This document shows, in pieces, positions 9,205 to 18,187 of a stretch of DNA of 19,672 bases. The DNA is from Gloeopeniophorella convolvens (Eukaryota > Basidiomycota > Agaricomycetes > Russulales), in contig WTXD01000188.1 in assembly GCA_022496205.1 (NCBI GenBank), forward strand, positions 1 through 19,672, in the 5' to 3' direction. The notes under the pieces are model-generated. The model did no database searches. It was not told the DNA's origin and was given only the letters and a program-made list of their open reading frames with translations. The position numbers and the translations under genes were made by a program. Every line of letters starts with the position of its first letter. Within the stretch, counting starts at the first letter, position 1.

Positions 9205-12200
9205 TCATAACTGTGATGAGCTTGGCATTGTATCTGAGCCAGGCAGCACAAACGGGGCCGCGGTGGTGCCAATGGTTTGATGAGGATGCATGGATGGCCC
9301 CATACGAACCACAGTGTCGATACCAGCATCTTCCGTGCTTCGTTTCACACCAGAGCACTGCTCGGTGTGCATTGTCTTTGTGAGCTGACGCTTGGCCCGA
9401 TTGAGTTCCTGCCGGTCAGAGGTGATGACCTGAAGCTTTGATGCAATGTCCCGATGATGCTGTACGCGGTCTTCAACGACCGGCTTGGCTTGGGTCACAT
9501 CGGAAGGTAGGACTCGTGCAAGGACATGAGCATTGTGGAGCGCTTGCATGTTTAGAATGAAGTGGGCGTCGTCGACGTGTGAGATGGTCAGGATGTGCCG
9601 TTCAGTGCGCTCGCGTTCCTGTATCTCATGCACGCTCGAAGCTGTGCTGCACTGGCCCCTCAGACAGTCATGCTGGATGTTCACCGGCATGTGAAGTTGC
9701 TACAATCAGGGTTATTCATGGGTTGTGCATACTGAGCTCTGTTAGACGTACCTCCGCATGAAAGAGCACAATTTGAGGTTCGATCGGGCGATGGAGGGTT
9801 GGCATCTGATATTCAGCGTGCAGCCCTCCAAGTGTGAACCGCTCCATAACGAGATATGTCCCAGTTGCCGTGGTGTGGCCTGCAGCGCTGGGAGGTATGA
9901 ATGACCTTGGCACTTGGACAATCTCTATCAATCGTCCAATGATACTTTCGGAGTTCTACAGGGTATTGATGTCAGTGTAAACAGCGAGCCCCATCGCGGG
10001 AGATGCCCGGTGCATGTACGGTTCCGGCAATGACAAAGTCGCCCAGTTTTACTGCGTCTTGGGTTTGAGAGGTCACTCGCTGGCCACGCAACACTTGAGT
10101 ATCATTAGGGCATGTTGGCTGCTTAGCCAGAAGAGCTATTGCGCTAGATGCCTTGGTTTCGCTCCAGAATGTTTCGCGTTCGTCGACGCGACACAGCTGG
10201 ATGTTACCTGGCCGACCCGGACAAATCAATTTATAACATATATTATCTCGTGTGCGTAGTTCATACCTGGGACAGTCAACATCGGATTCAGCCACCCAAG
10301 GTACTCTTGGATCCATGTCGTTTTCAAGAAAATTTGACGGAGGTCCGGGCCAGCGCGGACCCATTTCTCGGTGGTGCTGTCTTGCCACCATCCGCCACTC
10401 GTGATGTGTTTGAATCGCGCGAGGCTTGAGAACTTCTGGGAGATGTCGCAGCTGGGTGCCTGGTGGTTGCTGAGGATGGAACAGAACCTGAAAACAGCAT
10501 TATAGCACTCAAATACTTCCGTGGATGAGAGAATGGGAGGGCCAAATCGGCGGACATCTTCCGGCGTATGCATCAATATATGAAATTTGGGTTTGGCCTT
10601 GATGCGCTCGGGGTCAGTTGTTGCAACGAGATCTAGAAAGTTGCTGATCTGTTGCTCAAGGTTCTTCTAGGAGAGACTAAGACCTTCATCGGATAGTACG
10701 AGGTGCAATCACTCACACAGTACAAGTCGACGTTGTCGATTTCTGGGTACCACATCGTCGCCGTCATCCTGCCTGCAGCAAGCCAGATTTTGAAGAGATC
10801 CTCATTGACAAGTCCATGTATTGCGAATGGCATTACCTGCGCTAGTTGCTTGAACTGGCACCCGATAAGTGCTCCCCGGTACTGGATAAGGTAAGATGCG
10901 CGTAAGGGGGGCATATTGAGGCCGCGGATGCTCAAGGACGTTAGGCGTGCTTGAAAGACATCAAGGGCCTTCGTGCTGGCTAGGTGGTTACAAGTTGCTG
11001 CCCAGATATACTTGATCACACCGAGCAGAACCGTGTGAAGCGGTTCCACTGGGGTGTCAAGATTCACGTCAAGACCTATACACAATTGAAACCAATGTTA
11101 GTATTGCTCCTGGCGACACAACACAATATATGAATCACTTACCGGGTTCTTCTAGAAAGGGATTCATAACGTCGCGCTGACTTGTGGCCCACATATCAAT
11201 CCGCTCCTCGAGTTCTTGTGATGACAACTGGCTGTCCTTGCTGAGCTGAATGCGCTCCTGTGTGACACGTTGAATGAATTTCTGCGCTAGCGCATCCTTC
11301 ACGCCAGTCTTGCGTTGCCTGTCTTCCACATCCTGGCCCCGCGTCACGTCTTGCACTTGTGCCAGAACCTCCTGCCTTGTTGTTTTCGCGCTGCGCTGGC
11401 TTCCAGGCTATATAGGTTGCCATGAGCGTTGCACAAGTTGAAACTCGAGGTGGATCTTACCATAAACAGCACGTGAAATCCCTCTGCGGTGGTCTTCTCT
11501 TCCTGTGTCCCACCAACGTTACACCGGTGGCAAAAGCAGTTACCCTTGAGCCCAATATGCGATGCCAACTCCGACTGCATTGGGTTATCGGCTGGGAGAG
11601 TGGACACGCCGAGCGAGAACATAACTTCCTCGCCAAGATGGCAATCAAACGCGACGTATCCATCTTTAGTAGCACTGCAAGTTAAAATGCTGTTTATCGG
11701 CTGCGCTGAAAGAGGGTACATGTAGTTACACATACCGTATTTGTTCGCATATTCCGGCCCCTTGCTCCAGGATGCCTGCGTGAGGTGATGTCGATACAAA
11801 CCGGACAAAGTATTCCTGATTAAGAAGCTGTTTGGGGATTCCCGCGTGGGCCAAATACCAGTTCCAGTGCTTGTTCCATTGCTTTGAACGGTTTCCAGAT
11901 ACATCATCGCCCCATAGCTTGATCCATACACAAAAGAACGGCCGCCCCTTTGCACGTATGCGCGTTGGGTGTGGCATTGCCATGTGCAGTGCATTTTGTG
12001 GCGCTACAGGCTGGTGTTCATCAGCTGCTCCTGCTTCGCGAAGAGTAAGATCGCACCCTCGAACTGAACAAATCCTTGACCGCGCATGGAGACGATCTCC
12101 GGGAAACTCCGTTTGAGGTTTGATACTGGGAGCGAATAGATACACGACAGATCTGCGTGGAATAATCCATCCTATCGAGTGGTGAGTAAGATCCAGTCCT

Positions 12201-12329
12201 GCAAGATATGCGCCTGTACACACCCCACTCCGCGTAACCTTGAAGACATCACTGCACATTATCGACTCCCGAACAATCCAGCGCACAGGGAGCACATATG
12301 TGCCATCACGGCACTCAGCAAGCTCGTTC
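9205..12329 (-). pseudogene. Large basidiomycete transposase-like protein, C-terminal 870 codons, ten exons, truncated by Copia insertion
   Basis: Minus-strand exons are 12224-12329, 12057-12171, 11736-12003, 11461-11674, 11143-11407, 10717-11075, 10267-10666, 10020-10207, 9752-9955 and 9205-9699. They join across nine introns of 50-67 nt with matching phases and no stop, giving 870 codons. I recognise the conserved blocks of a large repetitive agaricomycete family, usually left as 'hypothetical' and probably a cut-and-paste DDE-type transposase. Numbering from the truncation point: LPVRWIVRE (13-21), LWGDDVSGNRSKQWNKHW (103-120), HFVSTSPHA-like FVSTSPHA, LPADNP...HIG...CFCHRC (Cys 209, 211, 214), KTGVKDA, DTPVEPLHTVLLGV (His 336), WYPEIDN, RRFGPPILSSTEVFECYNA (Glu 495), ILSNHQAPS and GGWW. 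The acidic residues in GDDVSGN and EVFEC are candidate catalytic residues (inference). The N-terminal part is missing because exon 1 begins mid-codon at the Copia LTR end. The tail is Lys/Arg-rich. The frame shows no other lesion. Confidence 0.85.
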
Positions 12330-12697
12330 TGTTGAAGCGCAGCAGAGGGTGGAGTGACAACTGAAGGACACAGAGTGACGCTCAGTCAGAGAAGGTCAAA
12401 AGACTGAGGCTACAAAGGCGAAGAAAGAGGTCCTTATATACAGTAAGGAGCGACAGATAGCATGTAATAAACACTGCTTAGAAAGCCTAGGAGACCCACA
12501 TGAAACGGAGTAAGAGTGGGTACCGGAGTACAAGGTGGGTCATGGAATGCCCTAGAATAGTTCAGAACATGGAAACGAATGTGGGGCTGAACACAGCCTT
12601 AAGTCTAGAACATTATGTACACAAGATAAGATAGTCCTTGATCATTAGGTCCATATCTAATCTAATCAGAGCCGCCAGGACACTGTCCGTCTCAACA
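12330..12697 (-). repeat. Copia 3' LTR (short variant, 368 bp)
   Basis: On the minus strand it runs from TGTTGAGACGG (12697) to GCGCTTCAACA (12330). It matches the solo LTR at 4680-5164 except for four transitions and the 117-bp block missing here. The TATA motif is at 12434-12440. The high identity to the solo LTR implies recent activity of this family in the genome. Confidence 0.95.
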
Positions 12698-12706
12698 TCC
12701 CCCCGT
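12698..12706 (-). other. Copia polypurine tract
   Basis: The minus strand reads ACGGGGGGA immediately before the TGTTGAG start of the 3' LTR, in the position expected for the plus-strand DNA primer. It lies about 15 nt after the pol stop codon. Confidence 0.8.
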
Positions 12707-12720
12707 GATCAAGACATCCA

Positions 12721-14862
12721 TTATCCTACTAAACCCATTTGCCCAGAGAGCAGGGAGTGGCGCGATTTGGCAAGTGATTTTGTTAAGCCATCTGCTACCA
12801 TGTCCTCTGTCTTGGTGCGAACCAGATCTACGACGTTGTTTTGAACATACTCGCGGATCTTGTGGTGCTTTAGCTGGATATGTTTGGATCTCCTGCCAGT
12901 AACTGGATTGCTGGCGAGGTCAACTGAACCTTTGTTGTCGCCGTGCAACAGGATTGGATCTTCAACATTGTATCCTAGCTCAGAGTAGAAGCTCTGATAC
13001 CACGCGGCTTGGTTGCCAGCGTCGGTTAAGGCCATGTACTCGGCTTCAGTGGTGCTGAGGGCGATGGTCTTTTGCTTGCGCGAGGACCAAGAGATTGCGC
13101 CTTCTGCTAGAAGGAATACGTAGCCAGAGGTGAAACGGTAGTCGTCTGGGTTGTCTCCCCAGCTTGAGTCGGAGTAACCATAAAGTCCGACCCCATTGGC
13201 CCCATCATAGCGGATGCGATAGTTAATAGTCCCTTTGAGGTATTTGAGGACATATTTTGCAAAGCTTAGATGTTTTGGTGAGGGATTTGCTGCGTACTGG
13301 GCAAGGCGTCCCACAGCAAAGGAAATGTCCGGTCTTGTGCCAAGGTTTGCATAGAGCAAACTTCCGATGAGAGATTGATAGTACTGTCTCTCTTCAGCGG
13401 ATGCCTCCTTATCTGACTTGACAAGGTGCACTTCGGCGCCGGCAGGAAGGGGGGTGAGGTTAGGATCGGCACCATCCAGCTTGAATTGCTTCAGCTTGTG
13501 GAGGATATATCCAGACTGGTCAATCTCTAGGCGGCGTAAGGGTCGATCGCGAGTGATGCGAACCCCGAGGTAGGACTGGATTTCTCCAAGATCCGTCATC
13601 TCATAGCGCGCACTAAGAGCAGCCTTGATGCGAGTAACCTCAGATAGGGAGTTCCCCATCAGTGTGATGTCGTCAACGTATAGAATAATGATGATTTTTA
13701 TATCCCCCCCACGTTGAAGATACACATAGATCCCAGCATCTGAGACCGTGCGCGTGAAGCCGAGTTCCTCAAGAACTCCATGGAATTGCAAGTTCCATGT
13801 GCGTGAAGCTTGTTTGAGACCGTAGATTGCCTTTTTAAGGCGGCAGACCTTGTTCTCCTGGCCTGGTACTGCGAAACCTTGTGGTTGCTCCATATAGATC
13901 TCTTCATCCAGGTTGCCATGAAGGAACGCCAACTTGACGTCCATCTGGTGGATTTCCCAATCCTCTAGCGCAGCTAACGCTAGCAAGAGTCGTAGTGACT
14001 CAAATCTGGCAACTGGAGAGAAGGTTTTGTCGTAGTCTATCCCAGGGACTTGTGTAAAGCCCTTTGCCACCAACCGAGCTCGAAAGCGTCCATCTGCTTT
14101 GAGCTTGAAAACCCATTTGGATTTTACAGCTTTGCGACCTGCAGGGAGATCCATTAACTCCCATGTGCCGTTCTTGGCAAGAGCGTCCATTTCATATTGG
14201 CACGCTTCAGTCCATTCCTCTGCATTTTCAGACCGCATTGCCTCTTTGTAAGTGGCAGGATCTTCACCAATTGCAGCTGCAAGTAGCTCTGCAATTCCCA
14301 GACGTCCAGACCGGAATTCAGCGTTATCTCCAGAGTAGTACTTGGGGTTAGGACGATGCGGGCGCGCAGTGCGCCGCACAGGCCGAGCCTCATCCATTTC
14401 CCTAAGTAGCCGGCTACGCTGCTCGGCATTCCCCCGCATTTGCTCAGGAGTTGGGCGGGGTGGATCTACTACTGGTGGCTGAATTATAGGTTCCAGTCTC
14501 TCCATATGTGGAGATACCACGGCTGGCCGGTGAACTGGTCGTGTGGTGCGTCTTTGAGGGGTCTGAGGGACCGGTGTTTGTCTGAATAGAGGTGGAGGAG
14601 TGACAGGTCGCTGTACAATGAAGGGGTTTTCTTCCTGTTTTTCTTCCTTTGCAGGCGGTTTAGGCGGTGCAGGAGAGGGAACAGGAGGTGGTGGAGGTGG
14701 TGGATTCGCCGGTGGGATAGCAAGTTGTACCGTTGGCACTGGTAAGACAACTGGGGCTGGTTGGAGAACAGTAGAGGACGGCTCAGGCCTCTGCTTAGAT
14801 GGGAATGTGCTCTCATCAAAGGTCACATCGCGGGACACTTCAATAGAGTGAGTACGTCCATT
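12721..14862 (-). pseudogene. Copia pol, C-terminal part: reverse transcriptase and RNase H
   Basis: This is the continuation of the pol frame after the TAG at 14863-14865. It begins with the linker NGRTHSIEVSRDVTFDE, a Pro-rich stretch, then the RT domain: WVFKLKADGRFRARLVAKG, then MDVKLAFLHG with the first catalytic Asp, and YVDD at 13669-13680 (about residue 387 from the GTG at 14838). RNase H follows with YSDSSWGDN, STTEAEYMAL and HGDNKGSVDL, and the typical HIQLKHHKIRE near the end. The stop is TAA at 12721-12723, 23 nt before the LTR. It normally copies element RNA into cDNA in cytoplasmic particles. No lesion is seen within this segment, but it can only be reached through the upstream nonsense codon and frameshift. 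Confidence 0.92.
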
Positions 14863-15843
14863 CTATAGTCGGTAGCCCTTAGAACCCGACTCGTACCCAA
14901 CAAACGTGGTCTCAATTGCCTTAGCATCGAGTTTCCTACGTTTGTCACTAGGCACATGTTTGTATGCCAAGCATCCGAAGACGCGAAAGTAAGAGACATC
15001 AGGAGTGTGACCAGCACTCCAGCGCTCAATGGGTGTGCGCCACTCAAGCGTTCTAGTAGGGGTACGGTTATAGACGTGCACAGCAGCGCCTACCGCTAAT
15101 TCCCAGAAGCCGAAAGACAGTCCAGCATGATGTAGCATGGACAGTGCCTTATCCATAATGGTGCGGTTAAACCGCTTGGCTTTTCCATTCTGCTGAGGCG
15201 ACCCTGGCATCGTGGTGTGATGCTCAATTCCCTTCTCCGTGAGGATCTCCTTGACAGTGCCCGACAGGTACTCGCCACCTCGGTCTGAATGCAGAGCCTT
15301 TAGCGGTTGGGCGGTTTGTGTTTCCGCCCATGCTAGGAACTTCCTGAAGGCTGCAGCAAACTGATCCTTGGTTTTAAGGTAAAAGACAACTGCATGACGC
15401 GAGTAGTCGTCTATGAAAGTGGCTGTGTACCGGGCACCTTGGATGGAGTCCTTCTGCATAGGCCCCGCAAGATCACTGTGAACAATCTCTAGAATGCGAG
15501 AGGCCTTTTTGGAGGAGTGAGGGAAGGGAAGTCGTGTGCTCTTGCCAAATTCACAAGCCGGACAAGGAGCAGAGGGCACGACTAAGCTATCAAGTGCAAG
15601 ACCCTTGACAGAGTCTGCATGGCGCTTTAGGGTTTCATATGATACATGACCCATGCGCTGATGCCAGAGGTCCAAAGTGAGGGCAGTGGACCCAACATGT
15701 GCATTGAGGGACTGTACTGAGGCGTCTAACCAGTAAAGGTTGCCTTCTAAGTAGCCCGTTGCAACATGACTCTGGTTGACAGAGATTTTAAAGGAGCGTT
15801 CCTCAAACGTGACAGTGGCCCCTTTCTGTGCTAGAGCACGCAT
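14863..15843 (-). pseudogene. Copia pol, integrase part, ended by nonsense codon; catalytic Glu changed to Lys
   Basis: Counted from the ATG at 15843, the zinc-binding HHCC residues are His61, His66, Cys94 and Cys97. The catalytic core has Asp124 (VHSDLAGPM) and Asp187 (LHSDRGGEY). At the D35E position, residue 223 (codon 15175-15177), the codon is AAG (Lys) in NGKAKRFNRT, where active Copia integrases have Glu in a -AERFNRT- or -AERKNR- context. Integration activity should therefore be lost. The segment ends with TAG at 14863-14865 in GYRL-stop-NGRTHS. The same frame resumes at once, and the position is usually Trp. The beginning overlaps the end of the gag-protease frame by 13 nt in a different phase (see gag entry). 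Confidence 0.9.
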
Positions 15844-17015
15844 AGATATAAAGGTGTCTTGACATTTGGAATATGCAGCACATTATTGAGGGTTATCACG
15901 GAGTTCTGCCCTGTTTTGAAGACGACGGTGCCAACACCACATTGCTCGACTGTAGAGTTGTCTCCCAGGCTTATACTGCCTTTGGTGAGGGAGTAGTCTG
16001 TGAAGTCGGAGCGGTAGGGAGTGATATGGTGTGTTGCGCCAGAGTCCATCATCCAGCGGGATCGCACAGAGGCATAAAGGGAAACGTGCAGTTCATTGTC
16101 CACCTCCTGAATAGTGGCGGTGGTAGGTACTAGTACATGCGCATTGGCGGACTTGTTACTGTCCACCACCTTGTTGCCCTTGGCATCCACCTTTCCATCC
16201 TCAATGTCCTTCTTCAGCTTGCGGCAATCAGGGCGGATGTGACCTTTTTTCTTGCAGTAGTGGCAAGTCACATCCTTTTTCTTGGGTTTGTCACCCTTGC
16301 CCTTGATGGGCGCCCTGGCCGCGTTGAGAGAGCCATTGGACTGACGGCGCGTTTCCTCATTGAGGATTGTTTGCGCGATGTTGTTGTGCTCCAGCTTTGA
16401 GGGTAAGCTGGCAGCGAGGATGGTGGAGGCCACCGTGTCGTATGATGCCGGCATGGCCTGGAGGAGGATGAGGCAGAACTGGAGGTCAGAGACCCCCATG
16501 CCCGCAGAGGTGAGGTTGTTCCTCAGCGCGTTCAGCTCATTGAGCTGAGGTGTCATTGGCTTGGAGTCGTCCAGCCGCGCTTGGGTCAAGCTGACCCAGT
16601 TGTTGAAGGCCGTAGTGGCCCCAACGCCCGCATAGGTTTCCCTAAGCTTGCCCCACTTGTGAGCCACTGTAGGGTAAGTGGCGTCGCTCTCAATGGAGCT
16701 CCAGATGGTGTAGGCCATGTGGGACATAAAGTATCCCTTCATGACACCTTGGGCCGTGTCCCAGTCTTCTTGGGTGGCATGGGACGGCATTTCTTTGAGC
16801 TCCAAGAGCCCACCAAGGTTGGCCATCATGAGGAGGCCTTTGAACGAGGTAGACCACTCGTTCCAGTTGGAGCCCTCAAATTTGTTGCCTGGATTAGGCG
16901 TGAGCTTCATGTCCTTGAGGTTAAGTTTCAAGGACGAGGTGGAGGCAGGAAGGGATGCAGTTGGTGGCGGCGACTGCGCAGGGAGAAAAGCAGATGGAGA
17001 GGGAGGTGTCGACAT
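15831..17015 (-). pseudogene. Copia gag and aspartic protease, frameshifted into pol
   Basis: Starting at ATG 17015, this 394-codon frame has a Pro/Ser-rich N-terminus and a capsid-like gag region (NKFEGSNWNEWSTSFKGLL... through LNEETRRQ) of the UBN2/DUF4219 type. A CX2CX4HX4C zinc knuckle CHYCKKKGHIRPDC (Cys251-Cys264) follows a Lys-rich stretch. The protease has MDSGATHHI with its catalytic Asp at residue 324. The frame continues through NVLHIPNVKTPL and then runs into YLCVL-stop. In related elements this point continues into a SxRALAQKGA-like sequence, which here is in the next phase. One missing nucleotide in the T run near 15846-15852 would explain it. Copia elements usually encode gag-pol as one frame, so I read this as a mutation, not programmed frameshifting. 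Confidence 0.9.
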
Positions 17016-17508
17016 GTTGTCAAAAGTGCGATGGTAAGGTCTGTTGCCGAGGAGCAGTCAGCAACAGTGCTGGTGCAGAGAAGATGTAGATGCCTCCTGC
17101 GCATGTGAACTTGTACCACTGATCATAATGACCAGTCCTCAGAGCCCATGATGTGCGACTTTGTAATGTACTTTGTAAGGTAATCCACTGTAGAGATGAG
17201 CCACCCGGCATGACCATAGAGATGGTGATGCGGTTGTACCACCCCTAGGCGCGGGGAACCCGGATGCGGGCCCCTTGGCCCGCAAACGCGTCGGGTCGGG
17301 TTGGGTTGGATCAGGATCAGGTGCAAGCCTTCGGGTTGTGTTTGCGGTACTATAACTTTGCGTGCGGATAGTATGCGTTGACCTTCTCAAGGAAACCAGA
17401 TAGATTACAGCCCACAATAACCATGTACACCCTTCCGATCCCTAGCCTTTACATTCCTTACTTTACATTCCTTTCTGACGCGGGTCCGAGCGATTCGGCG
17501 CGTCTTAG
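17016..17508. other. Unassigned segment between Copia gag and the next LTR
   Basis: The part next to gag (17016 to about 17130) is presumably the Copia untranslated leader. It includes an inverted repeat CTGTTGC...GCAACAG (17060-17087 area). Beyond it lie a GC-rich strip with a perfect 7-bp stem hairpin GCGGGCC-CCTT-GGCCCGC near 17265-17285, a GGGTCGGGTTGGGTTGG run, and a 14-bp tandem repeat CTTTACATTCCTTW twice (17447-17474). No Copia LTR sequence, transposase N-terminus, or other gene was recognised. Confidence 0.5.
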
Positions 17509-18161
17509 TGTCACGAACACTAAGGCCTCAAGGAGGTCGAACTGCTCAGAACACTAGAGCAAATCCAGCCCTACCAGTAAATACCCTACGTGTCGCTCAC
17601 AATGCGACGTGTACCACTCACATTGCGACTACAAGTCGAAATGCATCACGTGACCCTTCACCCCCATTCCTCGCCCTACTCCCTAATGGCCAATTAACCC
17701 TGGAATACCCCCAAGATCCCGGACTAGGGATCTCTCAGAATGGCCATATTACCCGTCCCAAAGTAACCAGAACCTTGATCAAGGTGAAACACTTCATGCG
17801 TCCTCTTTGGGACTCTGATCATCAAGAACTCCATGGGGCCTCAAGCCCCACTCTGCGATGGAATCTAAGAAGTGTATCAGAGAGGAGAGGTTATGGGGAA
17901 TCCCCTCTGGAATCCCCATCAGTAATTAGACCAGATTCGTCTGGAGGGTCTCCAGTAGTATATAAGACCCCCATGTATCGCCCAGTGGTCCTCAGACTGT
18001 CCATCTGTGGCACTCTCATCTGTACCTAGCACTGCAATAGCACTGTTAGTGTGTTCCCTCCCTGCTCCTGCATATCGCAGCTCATCTTCTGTCTATCCCC
18101 CTCGACGCTCTCCAAAACTCTGCTATCCTCTCTGCGCACACTCCGCGAGTGAGTCCTGACA
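17509..18161 (+). repeat. 5' LTR of a second LTR retrotransposon (653 bp)
   Basis: The segment begins TGTCACGAACAC and ends GTCCTGACA, giving TGTCA/TGACA inverted ends. A TATA box lies inside, a TGG-starting primer-binding-site-like sequence lies 2 nt after the end, and a long open frame follows. It also holds an E-box-like CACGTG near 17646 and a loose 21-nt direct repeat (CTCACAATGCGAC / CTCACATTGCGAC) near 17597-17633. Only one LTR is in the window, so the boundaries rest on these internal signs. TGTCACGA-type LTR starts are familiar from agaricomycete Gypsy elements, but the superfamily is not proven. The adjacent left flank CTTAG (17504-17508) is the candidate target duplication. Confidence 0.72.
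17959..17965 (+). promoter_or_regulatory. TATA box in the 5' LTR
   Basis: TATATAA in AGTATATAAGACCCCC places the transcription start near 17985-17995. The last plus-strand ATG of the window (17973-17975) falls between this box and the predicted start, so it would not be in the transcript. Confidence 0.65.
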
Positions 18162-18163
18162 TT

Positions 18164-18181
18164 TGGACAGTCTCTTACATC
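18164..18181 (+). other. Candidate primer-binding site
   Basis: TGGACAGTCTCTTACATC starts 2 nt after the LTR end. A PBS complementary to a tRNA 3' end begins with TGG (pairing with CCA). The primer tRNA was not identified. Confidence 0.45.
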
Positions 18182-18187
18182 CTCTGA

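Larger units (their letters stand above)
12330..17015 (-). mobile_element. Ty1/Copia LTR retrotransposon, minus strand, 3' LTR present, 5' LTR not seen
   Basis: Reading the minus strand from high to low coordinates gives gag with zinc knuckle, aspartic protease, integrase, reverse transcriptase and RNase H. This protease-integrase-RT order is diagnostic of Copia. A G-rich polypurine tract and a 368-bp 3' LTR follow. The element lies inside the transposase-like gene: its LTR end (TCAACA at 12335-12330 on the minus strand) is followed directly by in-frame transposase codons. Its putative target duplication on this side is CGTTC (12325-12329, plus strand). Within the 490 bp beyond the gag start (17016-17508) nothing matches the LTR, so the 5' end is missing, displaced or lies beyond another insertion. 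Confidence 0.93.

Noticed and set aside
8781..9383. 200-codon plus-strand frame
   Set aside because: It lacks an ATG at its start, overlaps the end of the minus-strand transposase-like gene, and shows no recognisable domain.
136..14865. RIP-like mutation (CpA to TpA) behind the stops in the LINE and Copia and the NmrA start loss
   Set aside because: TGG-to-TAG and ATG-to-ATA changes have that context by definition. Of the four transitions between the two LTRs only one fits it, so there is no independent support.
17100..17150. tRNA or tRNA-half primer-like hairpin (ACTGATCATAATGACCAGT)
   Set aside because: No acceptor, D or T arms are present. It is an imperfect hairpin only, and no Copia 5' LTR lies beside it to support a primer site.
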